Of a stretch of DNA of 64,000 nt, positions 11,790-22,689 are shown piece after piece. Position numbers and translations under genes: made by a program. This DNA comes from Phocoena phocoena. Lineage: Eukaryota; Chordata; Mammalia; Artiodactyla; Phocoenidae. The first letter of the stretch is position 1, and each line of letters opens with the position of its first letter. Below the pieces are notes generated by a model. That model did not search any database. It was not told where the DNA came from and was given only the letters and a program-made list of their open reading frames with translations. Where the stretch lies: the NCBI RefSeq assembly GCF_963924675.1, contig NC_089230.1, positions 4,341,001-4,405,000 of the forward strand, in the 5' to 3' direction.

Positions 11790-13345
11790 ATAAGACTTTA
11801 GTTTTTTAGGGAAGTTTCCGATTCACAGAAAAATTTAGAGAAAGGTACAGAGAATTCCCATATGTCTCCTGTCCCCACATGTGCACAGCCTCCCCTCTTA
11901 TAAACATTCCCCACCAGAGTGGTACGTTTGTTTACAATTGATGAACTACATTGACACATAATAATCAAGCTAAGTCCATAGTCTATATTACAGTTCATTT
12001 TTGGTGTTGTACATTCTGTGGGTTTGGATAAATATATGTTAAAATCTATTATTATGGTATCATACAGAGTATTTTTACTACCCTAAGAACCCTCCATGAT
12101 TTGTCTATTCATCCATTCTTGCCCTCCCAACACTCAACCATTGATCTTTTCATTATTGCCAGAGCTTTGTCTTTTCCAGAATGTCACATGGTTGAATTAA
12201 ACAGTAAGGTTTTTTTTTTTCAGATGGCCTTCTTTCACTTAGTAATATAATATGCTTTTCATGGCATGATAGCCCATTTATTTTTATCACTGGACAATTT
12301 TTATTGCCTGGATCTACCACACTTTATTTATCCACTGACTGAAGAACATCTAGGTCACTTCCAAGATTTGGAAATTATGGATAAAGCTCTTGCAAAAATC
12401 TGCAAGTCTGTGCCTATATTTATTTATGAATTTGAGTGTCCAGTTGTTCCAGCATCATTTGTTGAAAAGGTTTCTTTTGCTCCATTGTATTGCCTTTGCT
12501 TCTTTGCCAAAAATCAGTTGAATATATTTATGTGAGTCTGTTTCTGGTCTGTCTATTCTGTTCCATTCATTTATTTGTCCATTCTTTTTCCAGTATTATA
12601 CTGTTTTGATTACTGTAGCTTTATAGTAAGTCTTGAAATAAAGTAGTGTCAGTCCTCCAATTTTCTCTTCTCTATTGGTATTGTATTGGCTATTCTGGGT
12701 GTTTTGCATCTTTATATAAGATTTAAAATAAGTTGTTAATGTCCACATAATAACTTGCTGGATTTTGATTGGGATTGCATAGAATCAGTAGATCATTTGG
12801 GGAGAACTGATATCTTGACAATATTGAATGTTTCTCTCCATGAATATGGAATAGCCCTGTATTTATTTAGCTCTTCTTAGACATTTTTATCAAATAACAA
12901 AAAATTTGTAGTTTTCCACATATAGATCTTGTACATATTTTGTAATATTTATATCTAATTATTTTTGAGGGTCACTAATACAAATGATATTGTATTTTTA
13001 ATTCCATTTGTTCATTGTTGATATACAGCAAAGCAATCGACTTTTGTATATTAATCTTGCATCCTGCCACTTTGTTATAATTGCTTATTAGTTCCAGGAG
13101 TTTTTTTAATGGATTATTTTAGCTTTTCTCATTGATGACCATGTCATCTGAAACAAAGACAGTTTTATTTCTTCATTCCCAATAGGTATACATTTTATTT
13201 TCTTCTCTCGTCTTATTGCATTAACTAGGACTTCCAGTGTGATGTTGAAAAGCAATCATGAGAGGGGACATTCTTGCCTTGTTCCTAATCTTAGTGGAAA
13301 GTTTCAAGCTTCTCATAATTAAGTATAATGTTAGATGTATCATTT
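11790..13345 (-). repeat. Second old L1 fragment, antisense, with an internal deletion
   Basis: The left half is the reverse-complemented 3' UTR of an old L1: AGGTACAGAGAATTCCCATA, CCAGAGTGGTACGTTTGTTT, GATGAACTACATTGACACAT. Next come ORF2 C-terminal sequences up to about 12420. The match then jumps to TCCAGTTGTTCCAGCATCAT and on to the reverse-transcriptase region at about 13270. The jump implies loss of several hundred bases of ORF2. It lies head-to-tail with the preceding L1 fragment, and both are on the minus strand. No intact frame remains. Confidence 0.75.
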
Positions 13346-13819
13346 TCTTTTCCAAAACATACTGTATGTTAAAAGAAGGCCAATCCTGCTTTTAAGTTAA
13401 AAGTCTGTTGTAAATTTAGCTTTTAGGATTATTTGGCAGCTTAAACGTCTTTGCTTGTTGTTATTGGGGTTTTTTGTTGTTTTGTTTTGTTCTCCAGCAG
13501 AGAAATCTGACTTAAAAACCTTATGGCAGAGGAAAGAAGTTATGTCTATGTACTAGGCTGAGCATTGTACAACTGGCATTTTTCAAGCTAAACTGTGCTG
13601 GGATATCATGATATCTGCTCTACCTCTTATGGGAGTCTAAAGTAAGCCAGTTCACTCATATTTATATTCATGGAGTCATTATTTCACAGGTGATTATTTT
13701 ACATAAATAAATAAGACACAGGTTGGCCGTCAATGATCTTTTGGACTAGCGGAGAAGACTAAGATGTTAAAAACAACAAAGAAACAGGTCCATAAAGTGC
13801 TATGAGAGTAAATTTAAAA
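13346..13819. other. Unassigned non-coding DNA
   Basis: No recognisable gene or repeat, apart from a T/G-rich run (GTTGTTTTGTTTTGTT) near 13470. Confidence 0.45.
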
Positions 13820-14265
13820 TAGCTGCAAATTCTTTGCCACTCTTCCTATCAATAAGTAGAAATCTATTTCCCCTCCCATTGATTCTGAGTAGGCTCAGTT
13901 AGCCTGCCTAGTAGAACAGTCATACTACTCTGTGTCAGCTTCCAAACTTAGACCTTAAGAGAATGGTAACCTCCACTTCTGTCCCTTGGTCACTTGCTGT
14001 TGGAACCCAGCTGTCATGCCATGACAAAGCCCATGTGAAAAAAACAAGACCTGCAACAAAGCCTCAGCTGATATTCCAGCCACATCCAGTATCAACTGGC
14101 CGGCCATGTGAGTGAGGGGACCTTGGAAATGAGTTCCATGATGCAGTAGAGATAAACCATTCCTGCCGAGCTCTGTCCAAATCACAGATCGTGGGCAAAA
14201 TAAATGAAAGTTATTGTTTTAAGCCACAAAGTTTTTGGTGGATAAATAACCAGATATCTATAAAT
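13820..14265 (+). repeat. Probable LTR remnant of MLT/MER type
   Basis: The right end reads GCAAAATAAATGAAAGTTAT, TGTTTTAAGCCACAAAGTTT, TGGTGGATAAATAACCAGAT. This combination of AATAAA signal and TTTTAAGCCAC-AAGTTT is shared by MLT1 and related LTR families. The body (CTTTGCCACTCTTCC, CCTGTCATGCCATGAC-like blocks) is diverged. A 76-codon minus-strand frame inside it is not supported. Confidence 0.55.
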
Positions 14266-14929
14266 TTATATGAGGGAAATATTCTGGCAACCATGAGAGC
14301 AAATATAGTACACATCTGACCTCTTACCTTCTCTGAAGTTTTAACAAAAATTGCTCTCATAAAACAGTATATACATACATATATATAATTTACTCTATTA
14401 AAAGGTAAAGACTCTCAGATTAAAAGAGTATCATTGTATCATTGAATAGACATTTGTAAAAAAATGTTTTTTTGATATATCACAAATGTTTGGGCATGTC
14501 TACATGAATCTAGATTGTTATTTATCTCTTCAAATACTTCTTACACTCAGTCTTGTCACCTTTTATTGGATCTGTATTATCCTAAGGATGCTATGAGTTT
14601 TTATAGGTATAAATTTTCCTGTTGTTTTATAAATTACAACATTTTATTATTATGAATATACTTCTCTCCTTGTTAAATTTTACCTTTTTTTAAACTGCAT
14701 TTTCCTGGTCCATCTTCTCTCAGTCCTTTTCCCAAGAGTTTATCTCTCAAAAGCAATATATTGTTAGACTTTTTTGTAATCTGACAGTTTTATCATAGAG
14801 TAATTTGTTTATACTTGTTATGATTAATACATTTGGTTTTATGCTTTCCTCTGTTTCATTAAATAGGTAAGGAGTGCCTAGCTTTTCCTTTATTTCCAGT
14901 AATCTCAAAAGAACTAGAAATAGTACATG
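14266..14929. other. Unassigned AT-rich DNA
   Basis: AT-rich, with a degenerate TA-rich tract (ATATACATACATATATATAA) near 14370-14390. No gene or repeat family recognised. Confidence 0.45.
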
Positions 14930-14947
14930 ACAACTTTTTAACATTTT
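14930..14947 (-). repeat. Target-site duplication, left copy
   Basis: ACAACTTTTTAACATTTT here matches ACAACTTTCTAACATTTT at 16377-16394, with one mismatch over 18 bases, and brackets the L1. Confidence 0.8.
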
Positions 14948-16376
14948 TTTAACATCTTTATTGGAGTATAATTGCTTTACAATGGTGTGTTAGTTTCTGC
15001 TGTATGACAAAGTGAATCAGCTATACGTATACATGTATCCCCATATCCCGTCCCTCTTGTATCTTCCTCCCACCCTCCCTATCCCACCCCTCTAGGTGGT
15101 CACAAAGCACTGAGCTGATCTCTCTGTGCTATGCAGCTGCTTCCCACTAGCTATCTACTTTACATGAGATAGTGTATATATGTCCATGACACTCTCTCAT
15201 TTCGTCCCAGCTTACCCTTGCCCCTCCCTGTGCCCTCAAGTCCATTCTCTACATCTGAGTCTTTATTCTTGTCCTGCCCCTAGGTTCTTCAGAACCTTTT
15301 TTTTTTCAGATTCCATATATATGTGTTAGCATACGGTATTTGTTTTTCTCTTTCTGACTTACTTCATTCTGTATGACAGTCTCTAGTTCCCTCACCACAA
15401 ATAACTCAATTTCGTTTCTTTTTATGGCTGAGTAATATTCCATTGTATATATGTACCACATCTTCTTTAACCATTCATCTGTTGATGGACACTTAGGTTG
15501 CTTCCATGTCCTGGCTATTGTAAATAGTGCTGCAATGAACATTGTGGTACATGACTCTTTTTGAATTATGGTTTTATCAGGGTGTATGCCCAGTATTGGG
15601 ATTTCTGGGTCATATGATAGTTCTATTTTTAGTTTTTTAAGGAACCTCCATACTGTTCTCCACAGTGGCTGTATCAATTTACATTCCCACCAACAGTATA
15701 TGAGGGTTCCCTGTTCTCCACACCCTCTCCAGCATTGTTTATAGATTTTTTTGATGATGGCCATTCTGACTGGTGTGAGGTGATACCTCATTGTAGTTTT
15801 GATTTGCATTTCTCTAATGATTAGTGATGTTGAGCATCCTTTCATGTGTTTGTTGGCAATCTGTATATCTTCTTTGAAGAAATATCTGTTTAGGTCTTCT
15901 GCCCATTTTTGGATTGGGTTTTTTGTTTTTTCCATATTGAACTGCATGAGCTTCTTGTATATTTTGGAGATTAATCCTTTGTCAGTTGCTTCATTTGCAA
16001 ATATTTTCTCCCATTCTGAAGGTTGTCTTTTCATCTTGTTTATGGTTTCCTTTGCTGTGCAAAAGCTTTTAAGTTTCATTAGGTCCCATTTGTCTATTTT
16101 TGGTTTTATTTCCATTTTTCTAGGAGGTGGGTCAAAAAGGATCTTGCTGTGATTTATGTTCTAGAGAGTTCTGCCTATGTTTTCCTCTAAGAGTTTTATA
16201 GTGTCTGGCCTTACATTTAGGTCTTTAACCCAGTTTGAGTTTATATTTGTGTATGGTGTTAGGGAGTGTTCTAATGTCATTCTTTTACTTGTAGTTGTCC
16301 AGTTTTCCCAGCACTGCTTACTGAAGAGGCTGTCTTTTCTCCATTGTATATCCTTGCCTCCTTTATCAAAGATAAC
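14948..16376 (-). mobile_element. 5'-truncated L1 (1.43 kb), antisense
   Basis: On the minus strand it runs from the middle of ORF2 to the 3' UTR and a short A tail (T run at its plus-strand left edge). The 3' UTR on the plus strand reads AACATCTTTATTGGAGTATA, ATTGCTTTACAATGGTGTGT, TAGTTTCTGCTGTATGACAA, the form also found (reverse-complemented) at the end of the full-length L1 at 63 kb. An 18-bp TSD with one mismatch flanks it. Low divergence and a long surviving ORF2 C-terminal frame show it is among the younger insertions here. Truncation removes ORF1, endonuclease and most of the reverse transcriptase, so it cannot move alone. Confidence 0.9.
15306..16115 (-). pseudogene. L1 ORF2p C-terminal remnant (269 codons, open)
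   Basis: Translates to the C-terminal part of L1 ORF2p. Motifs in order: [55 protein letters not shown], a Cys-containing [11 protein letters not shown]...[10 protein letters not shown] segment corresponding to the C-terminal cysteine motif, and [20 protein letters not shown] near the end. The frame starts at an internal methionine because upstream coding sequence was lost by truncation or frame breaks. A separate minus-strand frame at 16161-16514 carries the preceding ORF2 piece, so at least one frame break lies between them. There is no endonuclease or reverse-transcriptase core and no expected function. Confidence 0.85.
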
Positions 16377-16394
16377 ACAACTTTCTAACATTTT
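16377..16394 (-). repeat. Target-site duplication, right copy
   Basis: ACAACTTTCTAACATTTT, partner of 14930-14947. Confidence 0.8.
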
Positions 16395-16579
16395 ATGATA
16401 TAAATTACCACAGAAATTTAACATAAGAACTGACATGAATTTCATATTAATCTCTAAGATATGTGATGCTTTTATACTTTTAAAAGTACTCTCATAAACA
16501 TTATCTCTTCTCATTCTTATTATTGTTATTTTATCCCCATTTTACACTTGATGAATTCAAGATTTCAAGAGGTTTATTG

Positions 16580-16737
16580 ACTTTTTTTTTTAACATCTTT
16601 ATTGGAGTATAATTGCTTTACAATGGTGTGTTAGTTTCTGCTTTATAACAAAGTGAATCAGCTATACATATATATATATCCCCATATTTCCTCCCTCTTG
16701 CATCTCCCTCCCACCCTTCTTATCCCACCCCTCTAGC
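16580..16737 (-). repeat. L1 3' end stub, antisense
   Basis: T run, then AACATCTTTATTGGAGTATA, ATTGCTTTACAATGGTGTGT, TAGTTTCTGCTTTATAACAA, down to TATCCCACCCCTCTAG. Only about 155 bp of 3' UTR, the same subfamily type as the L1 about 200 bp to its left. No clear TSD was found. Confidence 0.85.
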
Positions 16738-17745
16738 CAGTAATTATGAAGTGGAGAATCAAATGCCTTTTTTATTTTTTAAAAAAGAAAAGCCAGGACA
16801 CTTTCATTCATTCCACTCTACCATAATCAGGAGCAAGTGCTGGGCCAGAAGCATAACTGGTCCCCATCCTGCCTCTTACCTTAACACGTGTGGTCACTGG
16901 TCACCCCCAAGCCTTTGCTCTAACCTCAGTCTAAAGAGGAGGCGTCACTTCCTCTGATGGCCCAGCTTGGCTCAGCCAGGCACTTCTCTCTCCCTCTCCG
17001 AGTGTAACTGTTGCTCACAGAGAACGTCTCCTGCTTGGTCCCCAGGTGTTGAGTACATATGTCTTTGAGTTCAAGTTCTAACCATGTGAGTGGGTGCCTG
17101 CCTGGGTCCAGCACTTCCTGTGACTAGCTAAGTCAACCTGTCTGAGTAGGTGATTCTAAGAATACAGCTTGTCTACAGGTATAAATCACTTTCTCCACAA
17201 TCAGATTTGGTAATAATAAAGGCAATATTCTGTTCTCCAAACTACCTAACTCTTGGTTCAGAATTTGGGCAAAAAAGAGGTGCGTTATTTTGAGGGACCC
17301 TCTTGAACCTCAAGTGATGATGTGTGAAATAATCTGAATCCTCTTACTTAATTTTAATTTCGTGGGGAAAATGGTCTGCAGTACACTTTAACTACTCTGA
17401 CACTATTGTCTTATCTGCAGTCACAAATGTTGGCTCTGGGAAGGTTTTCTCCACCGGTTCAAAAGTAGGTCAGCAAAAGCTCACAGTGATTGAAATAATT
17501 TGAGGGGAGGAAGATTATATTTAGATGATCCTTCAAACAAAGGCAATCCATTAAGTCAGCTAAGCCATTTAAGGAAGAATTTGGAGGATGAGATATGATA
17601 ATACCAGAGGATGAATATTCTGTAATGTCATCTCAATGTCTGTTTAGGTCAGAATTTAAAAGTACAGAGCTTTTTGAAAATGAAATACACACACCCATGT
17701 GTTCTGGTATTCCCAAATCAGAATATGGAAAAATAAGATAGAAAT
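16738..17745. other. Unassigned non-coding DNA
   Basis: No recognisable gene or repeat. The small frames at 16751-16957 (plus) and 16926-17114 (minus) overlap each other and have no recognisable similarity. Confidence 0.45.
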
Positions 17746-17749
17746 GCTT

Positions 17750-18480
17750 ACATTCAACAAATATTTAACCAGTGTTAATTACATGTAACAAACTGAAAAA
17801 GAAACACAAAATAAATCAGATATGGACCCTGACCACAAAGAATTTATCCACTAAGAGAGGAAACATAGCAAGCACATACAATTCTAAAATACAAGGTAAT
17901 TTGCCTTTAAAATGCATAAAGGTCTTAGGGATTTGGAGAAAGGAGGTGCAGCTTCCATTCCTGGTGGAAGAGGGTTCAGTGGTTAAGGAAGGGAGAGAGG
18001 AGCTGGCATCAGAGCCACGCTCTACAGAACGGGTGAGATGATTTGAGGTGGAGAGTTGGAGGAATCCGAGAGAAAATCTTTAAGTCAGAGTGAGCAGCAT
18101 TAATACAAGTAAGAGGAACATTTTTTCTTAGTTTGCAATAAGGCAAAACAAGCTGTAACAGAAACTCTTGGTACGTGGAAGGACTGCCAATCCAAGTGTG
18201 CGAAATTGTGAACCAAAACAAGAATGGCTCCACTTCTGTGGAACCTAGTGTTCGTGAGGGGATGAGAAATGAGGGTTAGATGGGTAGATTGGGGCCAGTT
18301 TGCTGAGGACTTTAAATATCAAGTTAAAAAGTTTGGACCACCTATTCTTTACACAAAGAGAGAGCTATTGAGGGTTTTTGAGCAGGTTTGTGACAAAAAT
18401 CAGTATTGTTCCTGCAAAAAATAAAATTAACCTAGCAAGAGTGCATATGAATAAAGAAGAGGTGAGAGGGTCCACAGCCA
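17750..18480 (-). repeat. L2 LINE 3' region, antisense
   Basis: The left end, ATTCAACAAATATTTAACCA then GACCCTGACCACAAAGAATT, is the complement of the L2 tail. To the right, TTTGGAGAAAGGAGGTGCAG, CTGAGGACTTTAAATATCAA, TTGAGGGTTTTTGAGCAGGT and GCAAGAGTGCATATGAATAA follow the complement of the L2 3' UTR/ORF end at high divergence. Part of the 125-codon minus-strand frame at 18365-18742 is therefore likely degenerate L2 sequence. Confidence 0.6.
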
Positions 18481-19344
18481 AGGCTATAGTAAAGACTAAG
18501 GTCATTAATGCCGGTATGGAATGCTTCAGTGGCAGCCGGATTGGTGAGAAGAGGAGAGAAGTGAGAGATGTTATAGAATGAAATAAAGAGGAGTGAACAA
18601 CAGACAAGAGATCGAGTGCCAGGGAAAAGGAGCTGGTGGAGGGAAAAGAGAGATGTTTCCCTCTCTGAATACACCATTGATGGTTTACCTTCTCTCTCTT
18701 CTCAACACATAACCTAACACCTGAAAATGAAGCTCTGAGCATGCTTCCTAAATTAATTAAATGTCACTATGTTCCCTAATTTTATGAGGCCCAAGTGTAT
18801 CTAGCATCGTAAGAATTTCCCGAGGGAAGAAAGCCTAGTGCCTTCCTGGGGAGCCAAAGTCCCCTCCCTGCCTGGCATCCAGCCTGCTGGCCAAGGACTC
18901 TGCCCTCCTGCCCATTCTTCACTTTCTAGTTCACTCTGTGTTTAAACCGAGTCAGCAAGAATCAGGATACATCTTACATTCCAGTTTCCTCAGGAGTAAT
19001 TGTACTTCACATATTTTTTAATAGGTGTCTCATAATGGCAGTTACCTTCCAGTTGGACCTACCCGTGAGGATGGAATCTTACTGACTCCTAGTATTGTAT
19101 TTCTCTAAGTCAGTCTGTCAGGCGCAGGGGTTTACCACTTGATAAAGCTGCAGTTCATTTGTCACTACCAAGTAGCACATCAGTTTCTTATTTGTTTCCC
19201 AAAGTAGGCAAAGCACACTGCAGCAAACAGTCATAGCACATGGATGGTCTGCTAACCTAAGCACTGAAAGTATTTCATTTTAATACAAAAGAGCATCCTA
19301 GTAAAGGGACCTTCTCCAACTGTGCTACAAAAAAAAGAGTGCTG
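18481..19344. other. Unassigned non-coding DNA
   Basis: No recognisable gene or repeat. A purine-rich stretch at 18540-18660 may still be L2-derived. The segment 18840-18930 is C-rich but has no recognisable coding content. Confidence 0.4.
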
Positions 19345-19559
19345 GGGCTTCCCTGGTGGCGCAGTGGTTGAGAGTCCGCCTGCCGATGCAGGGGACACGG
19401 GTTCGTGCCCCGGTCCGGGAAGATCCCACATGCCGCGGAGCGGCTGGGCCCGTGAGCCATGGCCGCCGAGCCTGCGCGTCCGGAGCCTGTGCTCCGCAAC
19501 GGGAGAGGCCACAACAGTGAGAGGCCCGCGAACCGCAAAACAAACAAACAAAAAAAAAA
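19345..19559 (+). mobile_element. CHR-1 SINE, best-preserved copy
   Basis: Near-consensus CHR-1: GGGCTTCCCTGGTGGCGCAG head, A box TGGCGCAGTGG (19357-19367), B box GGGTTCGTGCC (19399-19409), CATGCCGCGGAGCGGCTGGG body, GGGAGAGGCCACAACAGTGA, and an A-rich tail with CAAACAAACAAA. CpG sites are mostly intact, which suggests a younger insertion than the other copies. No convincing TSD could be seen next to the tail. Open frames of 82-123 codons on both strands here are SINE translations, not genes. Confidence 0.93.
19357..19409 (+). promoter_or_regulatory. Internal Pol III promoter (A and B boxes) of the CHR-1 SINE
   Basis: TGGCGCAGTGG resembles the tRNA A box (TGGCNNAGTGG) and GGGTTCGTGCC resembles the B box (GGTTCGANNCC), spaced 31 bases apart as in a tRNA gene. 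This is an inherited tRNA-Glu promoter; activity is not shown by sequence. Confidence 0.7.
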
Positions 19560-21800
19560 CAGCAAAGTGAAGATAACAAGCTTAATACTAACCATGCAGC
19601 CGAAGAACTGATTTCCTGTCTGCTCATTTTTGTCACTGACTTCCATTTTTCTAGATTTCCCAACAGACAGCCATTACTATTAAATGGTGATCACTACTGT
19701 TAAGGACTGCCTGATGTAGAAATGGGTTATTAATTTGAGCTCACGGAGCATAACTCTGAGATCCAAAAAGGTTAAGTAACTGGCACAACTCACAGATTGT
19801 GGCACGTCCCCTGATTTATTAAAAGAAAAAAAAAACTAAAAGTTTATTTTTAAATTTCTCATTTTTTCATTGCATTGATTTGTCAGCTCCCATCACTTGT
19901 TATTTTCCTCCACATTTCTAAAGATTTCCCACAAAGAAGAAAATTGCATTACCTGCATTTTCAAGAAAGCACAGAGGAAGTGAATCTGAAGTTTCTTTCA
20001 TTATGTTGTGACATTGGAGTTGACGTTTAGAAGTAGAGTGCAGGTGTTTATAAAAGATAGAGAGACCTGGAACATGGGTGTCTAGAATGGTCTTATTCTG
20101 CATGTCACAGAGTGCAAGCAGGCATTACTTATACCACAGAAACCCTCCCTAAGTTACTCAAAGGGCAGAACGGTTCTGATAATAGCATGTGTGGTCCCAT
20201 TATCTCTGAAGGGACTGGCATAAAAGCTGCAACTTATTTTAAAAAATGAATAAATACTTACAGTGAGCTGGGCACAATGTCCAGTGGAAAAGTACACCCA
20301 GTCCTATCAAAAGAAGACACTTTATGCACATGGGCCAGTATTGTCTCTCTCTCCACTCAATGATGAGGGAGAATGATTTGTGTTCGTAAAGAACGTCATG
20401 GTACTGGGAACAATTTTTTGTTTAAAAGAGATTTCTTTGTAAAGGAAAATAAGGTTCACCTTTGAATGACTTTCTGGGTTTTTTAACCCTCTCTTGGGTG
20501 GAAGCAAAAGAAGAGGTAGGTGAAGGATAAAGAAGAATGGAGCATTTTTTCTGATCCAGGCAATGATTTAAAAAAAGTTTCTGTTAGTTATGGAAATGTT
20601 TGTTCAAAGTCTTTTCGTTTTGTTCCAGTGTTTAACATTTAATAGAAATCCATGTTATTCATGTGACCTTAGGGATCTCATTTCCACAGCAAATTCTTTC
20701 TGTTGAAAGAGTTGACAATTTAGAACATCTCAGACTTTTAAAACAATTACTTTTAATTTTGCAAGCATGATAGGGATTAATGCATGACAGTCCAACTAAA
20801 GCTTTGTTTTGTCCCCAAGACTCATGGCTCAAACAACAGAATGACTTTCTGTGGCCGTTCTTCCTGCAGCTGAGAAGGATGAGAGGTGCCTTTGGCTCAT
20901 GGACAAGCTGTCTGGAAGCCTCTAGCCTGCGCCGGGTGAGGCACTCTCACCAATAGATGTCTGGACTCCAACTGGATGTGTGGGTGGCAGTACCAACACC
21001 TCATCTTGATGGAAGAGCCCCACAATGCCATTACCAAAGGTGACGTTTTAATAGCAATCAGACACATCACTCTTCTCTAAAACGTCACTAAGCTTCCATC
21101 AAACTGCGTATCACCTGCCTTCGGAGCACATACCAGATATCCTTTGTGCTCCAGCCACTTAGCCTTCCTTAGAATTGTGACCAAAACGCATGTTTTAACC
21201 TCTGGCAGCTGCTGACTTTGACTGAGTCCTTTGTCCTTGCTTATCTTGTCACAGGAACAAATTTTCAGCCTGAGGAACGGTGACAGTCCCCATCAGTCAT
21301 GGGCCTTGGCCTCTTGGCTTCTCCGTGCATGATGGTTGCATGAAAATCCATTCACAGAAGTCTGGTTGGTGGGAGACCATGACGCTTGGTAAGCAGAAGG
21401 AAAGAAAGACTTTGTGTAGGAACACACATTTTTGATAAAGCAGTCCAACTCTTGTGACACAGAAGAAAGCGTGGCACTTTTTGCAGTAGTGGGTGACACA
21501 GGATTTGGGGGAAAATCAGAAATACAGAATCAGTTCATGATGGCTAAACAAAGGTCAAAGCATTAAATAAAACAGATTTTATTGACTTCTTGGTGCTAAC
21601 TTCAGAGAATGAAGCAGGGGAAAGATATAAGTACACCTCTTTTTTACTTGCAAAGGAATACATGTAATTTGGAGTGGAAGCCAAATAGGAATTAAATTAT
21701 CATGTCCTTCATAGAGAAGACAAAGACATTTCAGTGAAGTAAACAGGATATAAATAAAACTTAAAAATCAAGAAAAGCAATGAAGGGTACAAATATCTAA
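19560..21800. other. Mostly unassigned DNA with a possible MIR fragment
   Basis: A short stretch at 19735-19800 (GGTTAAGTAACTGGCACAAC) looks like part of a plus-strand MIR. The rest shows no gene or repeat I can name. An A run lies at 19826-19837. A short minus-strand frame at 21293-21499 is unsupported. Confidence 0.45.
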
Positions 21801-21804
21801 AATC

Positions 21805-22400
21805 TCGCCATCAACAAGAATTTACTGAACATCCAATAAGTTTAAGGCATCATGCTATGTCTCTATCAAGAAAAATAATATGAGGGAAGGCTAAAGTTTC
21901 CAAAGTCCTGAAAGCCTGAGACTGCCTCCCATCTGTGCTCTTACTAGAGAAAACAAATAGTGACACTATCCCTGAACTTAGATTCCTTCGTGTAATAATT
22001 GAGAATAATATTTACCATTGGCGCTATTGTGGGAATCAAAACAATCTATTAATCATTTATTTTATTAGTTTAATTAATACTTATAGAGCACCGTCTGTTC
22101 ATTTGGATCTGTTCTGGGAATTCAGAATAATATGGTTAATAAAAGAGGCAAAACTCCTTGCCCTCAAAGGGCTTAAATTCTGGTGGGAAATATGGTCAAT
22201 AAACAACATAATCATAAATGTATGGTAGACAGCAAATAGTGCTAAGTGATAAAGTAAGTCGGTATTGAGGGATAGAAAAAGGTTGGTAATATGAAAATTT
22301 ATGTAGGGTGGCCACGGAAAGCCTCACAGAAACTGTGAAGTTGGGGTAAAGGAATAAAGATGGTGGGAAAGTGAGTCATGCAGATATCTGGGTGAAAATT
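21805..22400 (-). repeat. L2 LINE fragments, antisense
   Basis: AACAAGAATTTACTGAACAT at 21812 resembles a complemented L2 tail. A second, clearer piece starts near 22080 with TTATAGAGCACCGTCTGTTC and continues through CTCCTTGCCCTCAAAGGGCT, AAATTCTGGTGGGAAATATG, GGTCAATAAACAACA and GCAGATATCTGGGTGAAAAT, in L2 complement order. They are interrupted by about 180 unassigned bases. The 97-codon frame at 21935-22228 overlaps this and is not a gene. Confidence 0.55.
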
Positions 22401-22689
22401 CAAACAAGAATTTTATTGGATTTGATGTACTGATTCTAAAAAATGATCAATATATGAGAAAATGAAGAGCCAAATAGTCAAATGAGTAAAAGAAAAAGTG
22501 GAGATTGTCCCATTGTCTACTGAAACTTGTAAAACTAGGGTAATTAAAAATATCATGTCCTGCACAGTTAAACAAATAAGAAAAATAAGAGGCCCCACAA
22601 GAGATCCACACTTGTGATGGCTGGACTTAGGATCATTCTAGATCATGGGGAAAAGCATGGGCTGTCCAAAATCTGTTAGGGAACTGGGG

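Larger units (their letters stand above)
9950..11790 (-). repeat. Old L1 fragment (ORF2 C-terminus and 3' UTR), antisense
   Basis: The left part resembles the reverse-complemented 3' region of older L1s: TAATTTACATAAAATAAAAT, ACTACCATCACAGTCAAGAT, ACATTTCCATCACCCCAAAA. Between 10240 and 11790 it matches reverse-complemented ORF2, including TTTGGCACCTTTGTGAAAAA and TGATATGATGTTGAACAGAA. It ends in the reverse-transcriptase region. Stops and indels occur in all frames, so it is a dead fossil. A CHR-1 SINE (11069-11268) inserted into it later. Confidence 0.75.

Noticed and set aside
15799..16152. A 117-codon plus-strand frame rich in hydrophobic residues
   Set aside because: Antisense to the L1 ORF2 C-terminus at 15306-16115; not a membrane protein gene.
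18365..18742. A 125-codon minus-strand frame that looks like a signal or membrane protein
   Set aside because: Partly overlaps antisense L2 sequence and has no recognisable domain.
19252..19663. Several 82- to 123-codon open frames on both strands
   Set aside because: They overlap the CHR-1 SINE exactly, and near-identical peptides recur at the other CHR-1 copies, so they are SINE translations.
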